Below, piece by piece: positions 26,062 to 34,087 of a stretch of DNA of 64,000 nt. The notes under the pieces are model-generated. The model searched no databases. It worked only from the letters and a program-made list of their open reading frames with translations, and was not told the origin of the DNA. The stretch's first letter is position 1, and every line of letters begins with the position of its first letter. A program made the translations under genes and the position numbers. This stretch comes from Lysobacter capsici. Its GTDB lineage: Bacteria > Pseudomonadota > Gammaproteobacteria > Xanthomonadales > Xanthomonadaceae. Location of the stretch: assembly GCF_014779555.2 (NCBI RefSeq), contig NZ_CP094357.1, positions 3,348,001-3,412,000 on the forward strand, written 5' to 3'.

Positions 26062-26468
26062 CGCTGCGACCCTCCGCTGGTTTCGTGGGCGACGCCGGCC
26101 GCGTGTCCGCCACGCCTGCCGATCCCGTCGACCTGTATATATCCGATTGCCCGTCGGCGCATTACCGCTGGTCCCACCGCGCGTGCCGCCCCACGTCGGC
26201 GCGACGCGCGCCCGGCGCCGCCGAAGCGACGACAAAGCGGCAGCGGCAGGCTCGATCTCCCTAGCGATCGAGCCTGCCGTGCCCACCCCGCCCTTGCGGG
26301 AGGAGCAGCGACATCCCTGTCCAGGACTCCACAGCGACTGCAAAGCCGTCCATGGCCTGCGAAGCCCTCAAGCCGAACCGGACGACCGCCTCCACCGATG
26401 GTTGCGGGCGCCGGCTCGGACCAGCTGTCGAAGCGGCGGCGCCCCACGCGCCACCGCCCCTTGAATTA

Positions 26469-27016
26469 GTGCCGCGACGCATCCGTGCGCCGCTTTCCTT
26501 GCCGTCCGGTCCGATCTCGCGATCGAGCCGGTTCCTGCAACACCGATCAGGCTCGCCAGCCGCGGCCTCCGTCGCCGCGCCGTTCGATCCCGCTGTCGAT
26601 CAAGCAACGACGCATGCCGCGTCGCCGCCTGTTGAATGGGTGCCGCGACGCATCCGTGCGCCGCTTTCCTTGCCGTCCGGTCCGATCTCGCGATCAAGCC
26701 GGTTCCTGCAACGCCGATCAGGTTCGTAGGCCGCGGCATCCGTCGCCGCGCCGTTCGATCCTGCTGTCGATCAAGCAACGGCGCATGCCGCGTCGCTGCC
26801 TGTTGAATGGGTGCCGCGACGCATCCGTGCGCCGCTTTCCTTGCCGTCCGGTCCGATCCTGCGATCGGGCCGGTTCCAAACCGAACTTGCTGCGTACATC
26901 CACATCGGGCGTCACGGTGAAGCGGATCGCGCCGAGGCCTCCAGAATCTGTCGCCGCGACGCATCCGTGCGCCGCTCTCCCTGCCGTCCGACCCGATCCT
27001 GCGATCGCGCCGGTTC
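26469..27016. repeat. Tandem array with 171-base period
   Basis: The unit begins gtgccgcgacgcatccgtgc at 26469, 26640 and 26811, exactly 171 bases apart, with few substitutions. The third copy is cut short near 26879 and a fourth partial copy lies at 26951-27016. Two full units plus two partial ones. Since 171 is a multiple of 3, open frames persist on both strands through the array (57-residue periodic translations), but these lack ribosome sites and family features, so I do not call them genes. The rest of 26062-27035 shows no gene. Confidence 0.85.
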
Positions 27017-27035
27017 CAAACTCAGACCGAAGCCG

Positions 27036-28166
27036 TCAAATCAAACTCATCTTCGGCGACGCCTGCTGCTGCGCCTGCTGTTGTTCCTGCTGCTGTTGCT
27101 GCGCCTGCGCCAGCTTCGGCGCGTCCTGCTGCAATTTCTGCGAGGACTGCTCGATCGACTGGCTCATCGCCTGATCCTTGTCGGCGAACACGCGCTGGTG
27201 CGCCGGATCGTTGAGCCCGCCCTGGACCGCGAACAGGCCGCTGCCGTTGACGCTCGGCACGACGTGATCGATGCGGTTCATGCCGCTCATGCGCGCTTCG
27301 TAGGTCAAGGTGCCGGCGGCGCGCTCGAGCTGCGCGTGATCGCGGAACCCGGCCCGCGGCCCGAGCTTCTCCAGGCCGTCGACCGCCTGCTTGTACATAG
27401 CGTGGTCGGGATGGCTGGGGCTCGACAGCAGCTTGCCCTGATCGTCCTGGCGCGGGGTCGCGTGCTTCATCGCGTCCAGGGTCTTCGGACCGGCCACGCC
27501 GTCGTCCTTGAGCCCGTGTTCGCGCTGGAACGCCTGCACCGCCTGACGCGTGCGCTCGCCGAAATCGCCGTCGGCGCTCAATGCCTTGCCTTCGCCGTCG
27601 CGATAGCCCAGGCGATTCAAACCTTCCTGCAAGGCGCGCACGTCCTGGCCGCGCTCGCCGGCGTGCATGACGCCGTCGTTGGGCTTGTGCTGTTCCGCGC
27701 CTGCCTGGTTCGCGCTGCGCGCGCCGGTGGTCTGGCGCTGGTTCCAGAACTCTTCCGGATTGAGGTTACGGCCTTGCGGATCCTTCATCTGGTAATGCAC
27801 GTGCTGGGCGTACTGCGCCTCGCCGTTCGGGCCGCGCCCGCCCATCGTGCCGATCACCGCGCCGGCCTCGATGCGCTGGCCTTCGACCACCGACTGGCTC
27901 TGCGTGTGCAGCAATTGATGACGGTTGCCTTCGGCGTCGCGGATCGAAATCGTGCCGTAACGGCCACCGACGAATTCGACCGTGCCCGCGACCGGCGAAT
28001 GGATCGAGGGATGCTCGAGATTGACCCCAGCCTGGCCGCCGACGTAATTGAAATCCGAACCGCCGTGCGGACCGCTTGCGCGATGCTCGCCGTAGTGGCC
28101 GGTGATGTGCGACGAACGCCCCTGCTGCGGCGGCAGAATCACGTTCATGATGTCCTGGTACGACAT
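27036..28166 (-). CDS. Type IV secretion effector: M23 peptidase + PG_binding_1 + XVIPCD
   Basis: A 376-aa peptidoglycan endopeptidase effector. The N-terminal M23 domain has all zinc ligands: H34-G-G-S-D38 and H122-V-H124 (QHVHYQM), plus HSPVAGTVEFVGGRYG. PG_binding_1 spans about 164-236 (DGVMHAGERGQDVRALQEGL, GVAGPKTLDAM). The XVIPCD spans about 246-376 (LLSSPSHPDHAMYKQAVDGLEKLG, GMNRIDHVVP, GSGLFAVQGGLNDPAH) and ends in a poly-Gln tail (QQQQEQQQAQQQ). No signal peptide, as expected for type IV substrates. Preceded by a lipoprotein gene with only 17 bases between, its probable immunity gene. Confidence 0.93.
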   Translation of the reverse strand: MSYQDIMNVILPPQQGRSSHITGHYGEHRASGPHGGSDFNYVGGQAGVNLEHPSIHSPVAGTVEFVGGRYGTISIRDAEGNRHQLLHTQSQSVVEGQRIEAGAVIGTMGGRGPNGEAQYAQHVHYQMKDPQGRNLNPEEFWNQRQTTGARSANQAGAEQHKPNDGVMHAGERGQDVRALQEGLNRLGYRDGEGKALSADGDFGERTRQAVQAFQREHGLKDDGVAGPKTLDAMKHATPRQDDQGKLLSSPSHPDHAMYKQAVDGLEKLGPRAGFRDHAQLERAAGTLTYEARMSGMNRIDHVVPSVNGSGLFAVQGGLNDPAHQRVFADKDQAMSQSIEQSSQKLQQDAPKLAQAQQQQQEQQQAQQQASPKMSLI

Positions 28167-28183
28167 ATCGATGTCCTCTCAGC

Positions 28184-28690
28184 TCAGAGCGAATCGTCGC
28201 GCTTGCGGTACAGCGTCCAGCACTCGCCCTTGCGGAAGAAGAATGACAGCTGGTAGTCGGTATCGGGCTTGACCAGCATCACTTGCTTGTCGCCGTTCAA
28301 CTCGGTCTGGCTCAGGACCAGGCCATCGTTCTTCTGGGTCTGGCTGCTCGGCATGACCGGGAATTGCAGCGCATCGCCGTCGAGCATCGCGGTCACCTGC
28401 TTGGGCTCGGGATCGGCGTTGGGATCGACGCTGTCGCTCTGCAGCGGCCGCTGGGTGTGCGCCTTCTGCACTTCGACGTCGTCGGTGAAGGCCTTGAGGA
28501 AGGCATCGAAGTCCTGCGACGGGCAGGCGATCGCGGCTTTCGCCGGTGCCGCAGCCGGTGTCGTCGCCGAGGGGGCCGCAGCCTGTGTGGCCGGCGCCGC
28601 TTGCGAACTTTTGGACGCGACATCGCAACCGGCCAATGCCAGTGAGCCAAGCAACGCGGACAACAACAGCAACTGATTGCGCTTCATCAT
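28184..28690 (-). CDS. Candidate immunity lipoprotein for the M23 effector at 27036
   Basis: A 168-aa lipoprotein: MMKRNQLLLLSALLGSLALAGC with Cys22, followed by Asp at +2, which in Enterobacteria favours inner-membrane retention. An Ala/Pro/Thr linker (23-52) leads to a single domain with two Cys (AIACPSQDFDAFLKAFTDDVEVQKAHTQRPLQ ... FFRKGECWTLYRKRDDSL). Similar design and Cys-Trp ending to the lipoprotein at 11802. Start ATG at 28690; the next codon is also ATG. It lies 17 bases upstream of the M23 effector. Family unknown. Confidence 0.78.
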   Translation of the reverse strand: MMKRNQLLLLSALLGSLALAGCDVASKSSQAAPATQAAAPSATTPAAAPAKAAIACPSQDFDAFLKAFTDDVEVQKAHTQRPLQSDSVDPNADPEPKQVTAMLDGDALQFPVMPSSQTQKNDGLVLSQTELNGDKQVMLVKPDTDYQLSFFFRKGECWTLYRKRDDSL

Positions 28691-28722
28691 TTGAGCTTCC
28701 GTCGGATCATGAGTGGTTCGCC

Positions 28723-29397
28723 TTACCGGCCCAGGTCGGCCTTGAACGTTGCCTGGAAATCGATGCGCTGGTCCGGCGCGTCGAGCAGGAAGTACTGCCC
28801 CGCCACGATCAGCTGACCATCGTCCCAGCGCAGGTGCTGCGCGCCTTCGGCGACGACCGCCGAGTACGCGCCCTGCGCGCCCGGCACCGCCACATCGCCA
28901 CCGCCGCGCACCGCGCCGTTGCCGGCGTCGAGCTCGACCACCCGCAACAAGGTCTGCGACAGCGACTGCTGCGGCTGGGTGTCCGACTGCAGCAGCACGT
29001 ACAAGGCGTCGTCCTGGTGCAGGCAATGGGTCGCGCGGCTTTGGTACGTGTCCTTCGGCAATTCCAGCGTGCGCGTCCACACCGGCTTGCCCGAGGTCTG
29101 TTCGATGTAGACCACCGGCTTTTGGTTCATGCCGTCCTCGTCGACCGCCGCGCCGACCACGCACTGCCTGCCGTCGCCGATCGATTCGCTGGCATACGAG
29201 GAAAAACCCGCAGGAATGACCGTTTCGGTGGCCGCTCCGCTCGCGCTCGCAGCCGGCGCGGCCGGGCCCGCCGTAGTCGCGCCCGCCGCAGTCGGCGCCA
29301 CCGGCGCGACGTCGCCGTGCGAGGACGAATCGCAGGCGACCAGCGCCAGCGATGCCATGCACACGGCCATCAGGGACATGCGGTGGTGCTTATTCAT
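28723..29397 (-). CDS. Second candidate immunity lipoprotein
   Basis: A 224-aa lipoprotein: MNKHHRMSLMAVCMASLALVAC, Cys22 with Asp at +2. After an Ala/Pro-rich linker (30-60) it has a beta-rich domain (SYASESIGDGRQCVVGAAVDEDGMNQKPVVYIEQTSGKPVWTRTLELPKDTYQSRATHCLHQDDALYVLLQSD ... LRWDDGQLIVAGQYFLLDAPDQRIDFQATFKADLGR), possibly propeller-like. It lies between the SLT/NlpC-like effector (stop 29594) and the smaller lipoprotein (32 bases on). Whether it protects against the preceding or following effector cannot be told; immunity genes here generally precede their effector, which favours 27036. Contains no recognised family. Confidence 0.7.
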   Translation of the reverse strand: MNKHHRMSLMAVCMASLALVACDSSSHGDVAPVAPTAAGATTAGPAAPAASASGAATETVIPAGFSSYASESIGDGRQCVVGAAVDEDGMNQKPVVYIEQTSGKPVWTRTLELPKDTYQSRATHCLHQDDALYVLLQSDTQPQQSLSQTLLRVVELDAGNGAVRGGGDVAVPGAQGAYSAVVAEGAQHLRWDDGQLIVAGQYFLLDAPDQRIDFQATFKADLGR

Positions 29398-29593
29398 CGG
29401 AACAATTCATAACGGCAGCGAATCCAGGCCATCGATCATTAATAACCAAACAACATAAAACCTTTGCGACGCAGGTTGCGGAACCATCCCGATGTCCGGG
29501 ATGACGCGCCCGCCGGATTGCCCGGCGGACGCGCCATCCCCAACCCGTGCCCGCGCGCCGGTCTCGACGCGCGGGACTTGACTCATGCCGCGA

Positions 29594-31570
29594 TCAGACC
29601 AGCACCGGCTTGGCCGGCTGACGCTGTTCGGCGTCCTGCGCCGGCGCGGCCTGCGGCTTCTGCGCCGGCACGTCCTGCGCCAGCTGATGGGTCGAACGCT
29701 CCACCGGCTGGCTCACCGCGGTGGCCTTGTCGACCAGCGCGCGCTTGCTGGCCGGATCGCCCAGTTCGCCCTGCACCGCGAAATAGCCGGTGCCGCTGGC
29801 GTTCGGCACGACGTGGTTGATCTTGTCCAGACCGCCCAGGCGCGCTTCGTAGGTGATGCCCGCCGCGGCGCGCTGACGCTCTTCGGCGTTCTTCAGGCCG
29901 CTGTTGGCGCCGAGCTTTTCCAGACCCTTCAACGCGTCTTCGTACATGCCGTGATCGGGGTGCCTGGCATCCGACAGCAGCGGCGACTTCTGCGCGTTCT
30001 TGAGCGCTTCCAGGGTCTTCGGGCCGGCTTCGCCGTCGACGGTCAGGCCGTGCGCCTTCTGGAACGAACGCACCGACTCCTCGGTGTGCTTGCCGAAATC
30101 GCCGTCGGACTTGAGCGCATTGCCCTGCGCGTCGCGGTAGCCGAGCTTGTTCAACGACTCCTGCAACTCGCGCACCGCGGTGCCCTTCTCGTTGCGCTCG
30201 AGCACGCCGTCGGCGTTCGCCGCCGCGGCGGTGCGGGCCGGCGCCGGGTCCTTCTTGGCTTCGGTCTTGGCGGCCGGATCCTGGCTCTGGGCCTGCTGGT
30301 TGTCCTTGAGCAGCGAGCGCGATTCGGCCAGCGGATCGGTGGCGTACAGCTTGACGCCGTTGGCCTGCTTGCGGCTGAGGTAGGTGTCCAGCGACGACAG
30401 CTCCACGCCTTCGCCGCCGCGCGACTGGCTGATCATCAGTTCGTTGGTCTTGGGATCGCGCACCACCATGGTGATGTGGTCGATGCCCTTGAAACGGCCC
30501 TTGTCCCAGCTCTTCGGACCGTTGTCCTCGCCGATGATCATGCCTTCCTTGAGCACGTCGCGGGTCACCGCCTTGCCCTCGATCATCACGCCCGAACGCT
30601 GCTGCGCCTTGTCGACGATCATCGCCGCGCCGTCGTTGCCGAGATTGAACTTGTCTTCCTTGCCGAAGACTTCGCGGCCGGCCTTCTTGTTGATCTCGTT
30701 CATGGTCGCGTTCTGCATCGTCGCGACCCAGCCCGAGCAATCCACATAGCCCTGGTCGGGATGCTTGCCGTCGACGCCCGGGTACTTGCCGCTCATCGCG
30801 TACTTGACGTTGTCGTACTTGACGCTGAGGTCGTGCGCGGCGGTCAGCGAGATGCCGGCGCCGGTCTGGGCCTGAGTCTGCGTCTGAGCCGGGGCGGTCT
30901 GCGTCTGCGACGGCGCGGTCTGGGTCTGGGTCTGGGTCGGCGCGGTCTGGGTCGGCTGACGGTTATCGGTGATCGGCGCGATGCCCTTTTCCGGAATCGC
31001 CACGCGGTCGAACTTGGTGTCCCAGTACTGGGTGAACGTGGTCGCCATGTCGCGATCGGACATGCGCGAGAACTCGGAGTACTTGTGCCCGGTCACGCGC
31101 TCGAAATCGCGCGAGCTGACGTTGTTGAGGATGTTCGAACGGGTGTCGTCGCGCGAGAAATGACCGGTCGCGATCGCCGACTGGATCGAGCGATAGCCCG
31201 CGCCGCCCTGCTGATGCGCCATGTACATGTCCAGGCCATCGGGTTCGGGCTTGCCCGACAGGTACGGACGGCCGTCGCGCTCGTGGCGGTTGACCAGGGT
31301 GTTGCGGTTGTCCAGGTACAGGCGCGCGGCGGCGTCGGTGTTGGCGACCGCATCGAGCTCGCGGCCGCGGATGCCGTAGGCCTCGGCGGTCGACGGCACG
31401 AACTGGAACAGGCCCTTGGCGCCGGCCGCGCCGCGCGAAGCCTGTTCGTTGAAGCTGCCGCCGGTTTCGATGTAGGCGAAACGCATGAAGTCGTCGCGCG
31501 GGATGTGCCGCTCGGCCGCTTCGCGTTCGATGATGCCCAGGACTTCAGTGCGGGAATAGTCGCGTGCCAT
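29594..31570 (-). CDS. Type IV secretion effector: lytic transglycosylase + NlpC/P60-like + PG_binding_1 + XVIPCD
   Basis: A 658-aa effector with two likely catalytic modules. Residues about 1-190 are a soluble-lytic-transglycosylase-like domain: catalytic Glu35 in AYIETGGSFN, GAKGLFQFVPSTAEAYG (50-66) and MYMAHQQGGAGY. A Thr/Gln repeat linker (205-236) leads to an NlpC/P60-like cysteine domain (about 245-415) with Cys278 in YVDCSGW and His365 in GIDHITMVV. PG_binding_1 is at about 454-526, XVIPCD at about 529-658 (LLSDARHPDHGMYEDALKGLEKLG, GLDKINHVVP, GTGYFAVQG). It could cut both glycan strand and peptide. Ala/Pro/Gln tail. Preceded by a gene for a protein lacking a signal peptide. Confidence 0.92.
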   Translation of the reverse strand: MARDYSRTEVLGIIEREAAERHIPRDDFMRFAYIETGGSFNEQASRGAAGAKGLFQFVPSTAEAYGIRGRELDAVANTDAAARLYLDNRNTLVNRHERDGRPYLSGKPEPDGLDMYMAHQQGGAGYRSIQSAIATGHFSRDDTRSNILNNVSSRDFERVTGHKYSEFSRMSDRDMATTFTQYWDTKFDRVAIPEKGIAPITDNRQPTQTAPTQTQTQTAPSQTQTAPAQTQTQAQTGAGISLTAAHDLSVKYDNVKYAMSGKYPGVDGKHPDQGYVDCSGWVATMQNATMNEINKKAGREVFGKEDKFNLGNDGAAMIVDKAQQRSGVMIEGKAVTRDVLKEGMIIGEDNGPKSWDKGRFKGIDHITMVVRDPKTNELMISQSRGGEGVELSSLDTYLSRKQANGVKLYATDPLAESRSLLKDNQQAQSQDPAAKTEAKKDPAPARTAAAANADGVLERNEKGTAVRELQESLNKLGYRDAQGNALKSDGDFGKHTEESVRSFQKAHGLTVDGEAGPKTLEALKNAQKSPLLSDARHPDHGMYEDALKGLEKLGANSGLKNAEERQRAAAGITYEARLGGLDKINHVVPNASGTGYFAVQGELGDPASKRALVDKATAVSQPVERSTHQLAQDVPAQKPQAAPAQDAEQRQPAKPVLV

Positions 31571-31646
31571 GTCTCAATCTCCTTATGAGTGCCGCTATGT
31601 CTTTGTGGGCCGCCGTGATCGGATCGGCCCGCCGGTGTGAATGTGG

Positions 31647-32426
31647 TTACTGCGCGCTGGGCTGATACTGGTTTTCGGTCGCCACGTAGCGGTACTCGAG
31701 CGCATCGGCCGGGCCGAGCGTGCGCACCTTGCCGGCCGCGACGATCCGGGTGCCGCTCATCGCGACATGGATCAACGGCAGGTCGTCGCCATGCGGTTCG
31801 AAACTCAGCGCGCCGAAGCTGCGCGCGCACGGCTGCTGGTCGTCGTCTTCGTCGCAGCTGGCGCCGTTGTCTTCGCCGGCGGCGACGCTGCCCAGATAGG
31901 TCCAGTGGGTCGTGTTGGGATCGGTCAGGTCGGCCGGATCGAACGCGAACAGGTCGTACGCGTCCACGCGCACGCCGCCGCTCAGCGACCAGGTCGGCAC
32001 CGCGAGCACGAACTTGCCGTCCGGGGTGTTGTAGGTCTGCGGCTTGCGCTTGTCGTCGATCGCGTTGCCGCGCTCGAACGCGCCGAACTTGCCGATCGAG
32101 AATTCGGCCATCTCGAAGCCCCACGAACGCGCCGCGCCGGGCTGCGCCAACGAGAACGTCGCCTGGCTCAGGGTTACCTGCGTGTCCGGGGTCGGATCGG
32201 CGTCCTTTTCCGCGTCGTTGTATTTTTCCGGGGTTTCGGCGACGAAACCGGTGTAGTAGCCGGCGCCGTCGAGTTCGAAGGCATGGCCGAACCAGAACGT
32301 GGCCACGCTGCCGTTCTCGATCTCGTACGAGTCCGAGCCGTCGCCGGCGATGTCGTGGATGGCGTTGATCACTTCGCCCGGTGTCGGCGGCGTCGCGGCG
32401 GAAAGCAGTTTGGCGATTTCAGACAT
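31647..32426 (-). CDS. Unknown protein between two XVIPCD effectors, candidate immunity protein
   Basis: A 259-aa acidic protein (MSEIAKLLSAATPPTPGEVINAIHDIAGDGSDSYEIENGSVATFWFGHAFELDGAGYYTGFVAETPEKY...). Its beta-rich body has a Cys pair (SCDEDDDQQPCARSFG). Unlike the other putative immunity genes it has no signal peptide or lipobox. Start at the ATG at 32426, 8 bases after AGGA; an ATG three codons upstream lacks spacing. It lies immediately before the transglycosylase/NlpC effector gene (76 bases), the position of an immunity gene. If so, protection would be cytosolic or export non-classical; alternatively an accessory protein. No family recognised. Confidence 0.6.
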   Translation of the reverse strand: MSEIAKLLSAATPPTPGEVINAIHDIAGDGSDSYEIENGSVATFWFGHAFELDGAGYYTGFVAETPEKYNDAEKDADPTPDTQVTLSQATFSLAQPGAARSWGFEMAEFSIGKFGAFERGNAIDDKRKPQTYNTPDGKFVLAVPTWSLSGGVRVDAYDLFAFDPADLTDPNTTHWTYLGSVAAGEDNGASCDEDDDQQPCARSFGALSFEPHGDDLPLIHVAMSGTRIVAAGKVRTLGPADALEYRYVATENQYQPSAQ

Positions 32427-32711
32427 GAAGAACATCCTGTTTTATGCGGTTTTTTGAACACCGCACGCATGGGTTGGCGAGGCTTCGACCAGCTCGGCAT
32501 ATGCCGGGCGCATCGTGGTCGGAACAACTCAAAGCCAGGCACGACGTGGGCGAGCGGTGCGGGCATCCGACGACGCGTAAGCGGCGGCGATGAAACCCGA
32601 TGGATTCAGGCGAAGGTCGGAACGACGGATTCGAACGGCTGACAGGCCACGCGACGACGCGAACGTCGACGCGGCACGATCGGCTGCGCGCAGGCAGCGG
32701 AGCGTTCCGCG

Positions 32712-34010
32712 CTACGTGCCGAGGACCTTGCCGGGCTTGGGCTCTTGCGAGGCCTGAGCCGGTTGCGGCGCGTCCTGCTTGGCCTGGAAGGTCGATTGTT
32801 CGATCGGCTGACTCGCCGCCTGCGCCGTATTGGCGTGGACGCGAAGATGGCCGGGATCGTTCAAGGCGCCCTGGACCGCGAACAAGCCGGTGCCGTTGGC
32901 GGTCGGGACCACGTGATCGATCCTGTTCAGACCGCTCACCTTGGCCTCGTACGTCAACGTGCCCGCGGCGCGCTCGAGGTCTTCGCGATTCTTGAACGCC
33001 TGCGGGCCGAGTTTTTCCAGCCCTTCGACCGCGCCCTTGAACATGCCGTGATCCGGGTGCGCCGGACTCGACAGCAGCGGCGTGCGCTCGGCCTGCTTCA
33101 ACGCATCGAGCGTCTTCGGGCCGGCAATGCCGTCTTCCTTCAAGCCATGGGCCTTCTGGAACGCCTGCACCGCTTCCTTGGTGCGATCGCCAAAATCGGC
33201 GTCCGCGCTCAACGCACGTCCGTGCGCATCGCGGTAGCCGAGCTTGTTGAGGCCTTCCTGCAGCGCGCGCACGTCCTGTCCGCGTTCGCCATGCTTGATC
33301 ACGCCGTCGGCGGCCGCATTGGTGCGGGCCGGCGTGGGTTTGGCGTCGTCCGGGGCCTGGTTGAGGCTTTTCGGATCGCGCGTCATGTACTGGTTCAGAC
33401 CATCGCGGTTGCGCGTGATGTCGTGCAGATAGTCGTAATTGCTGGTGCCGTTGGCGTCGCGGATCGCGCGGCCGCCGGTGACGGCCGCCTTGGCGCCGCC
33501 GTAGCCGGCGATGTGGCGGGCCTTGAGGAAACCGGCCACGGTTTCGGCCTTGTCGTCCTCATGCAGCACGCCGTCCTTGATCGCCTGGCGATAGGACTTG
33601 TCGCTGTTGATCTTGAAGGCCTTGTCCTGCAGATCGCCGGAGGCCTTGTACTTGTCCAGGCTCAGGCCGTCTTTCCAGTTATGGGAATCCTGGAGAAAAC
33701 GCGACATGCCGCCGCTGCTCGCCCACTTCCACTCCGCCCCGCGCACTTTCTCGGGGTCGAAGCCGTCGTGTTTCATCGCAGCGTCGAGCTTGTGCTTGTC
33801 GACATAGCCGGCATCGGACAGCCAACCGGCTCCCGCCTGGTAGCGTCCTACATAGCCTTGCTTGTTGGTGATGGCCAGATCACCGCCGTTGCTTTCGGTC
33901 ATAACCGTGGAAGCAACCAATCGTCGGGTCATCGCGGCATCCAAGCCGGCGATATTGCCCTGGTCGTACTCGTTGGCAGTGGCCACTGCCTTCTCTCGTC
34001 GATCAGCCAT
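32712..34010 (-). CDS. Type IV secretion effector: lysozyme-like + PG_binding_1 + XVIPCD
   Basis: A 432-aa effector. The N-terminal 200 residues look like a lytic transglycosylase/lysozyme-type domain: Glu39 in VMTESNGGDLAI and QGYVGRYQAGAGWLSDAGYVD (51-71), found in several peptidoglycan glycosidase effectors of this system. PG_binding_1 spans about 236-306 (DGVIKHGERGQDVRALQEGLNKLGY, GIAGPKTLDAL). XVIPCD spans about 311-432 (LLSSPAHPDHGMFKGAVEGLEKLG, GLNRIDHVVPTANGTGLFAVQGALNDPGH) with a Gln/Pro/Ala tail. Start ATG at 34010, with AGAGGA upstream. Preceded by a lipoprotein gene 77 bases away. Confidence 0.9.
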   Translation of the reverse strand: MADRREKAVATANEYDQGNIAGLDAAMTRRLVASTVMTESNGGDLAITNKQGYVGRYQAGAGWLSDAGYVDKHKLDAAMKHDGFDPEKVRGAEWKWASSGGMSRFLQDSHNWKDGLSLDKYKASGDLQDKAFKINSDKSYRQAIKDGVLHEDDKAETVAGFLKARHIAGYGGAKAAVTGGRAIRDANGTSNYDYLHDITRNRDGLNQYMTRDPKSLNQAPDDAKPTPARTNAAADGVIKHGERGQDVRALQEGLNKLGYRDAHGRALSADADFGDRTKEAVQAFQKAHGLKEDGIAGPKTLDALKQAERTPLLSSPAHPDHGMFKGAVEGLEKLGPQAFKNREDLERAAGTLTYEAKVSGLNRIDHVVPTANGTGLFAVQGALNDPGHLRVHANTAQAASQPIEQSTFQAKQDAPQPAQASQEPKPGKVLGT

Positions 34011-34087
34011 GACGCTGTCCTCTTGGATTGACGAAGTTATTGGGTTGTGTGGGTCTTGGGAGACCGCGTACCGCACCGCTTAGGGTC

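Noticed and set aside
26368-27174. Two long frames (198 and 229 residues) across the 171-base array, on opposite strands
   Set aside because: They exist because the period is a multiple of three; no ribosome site, no signal peptide or domain, and the composition is Arg-rich. Kept only as an observation about the repeat.
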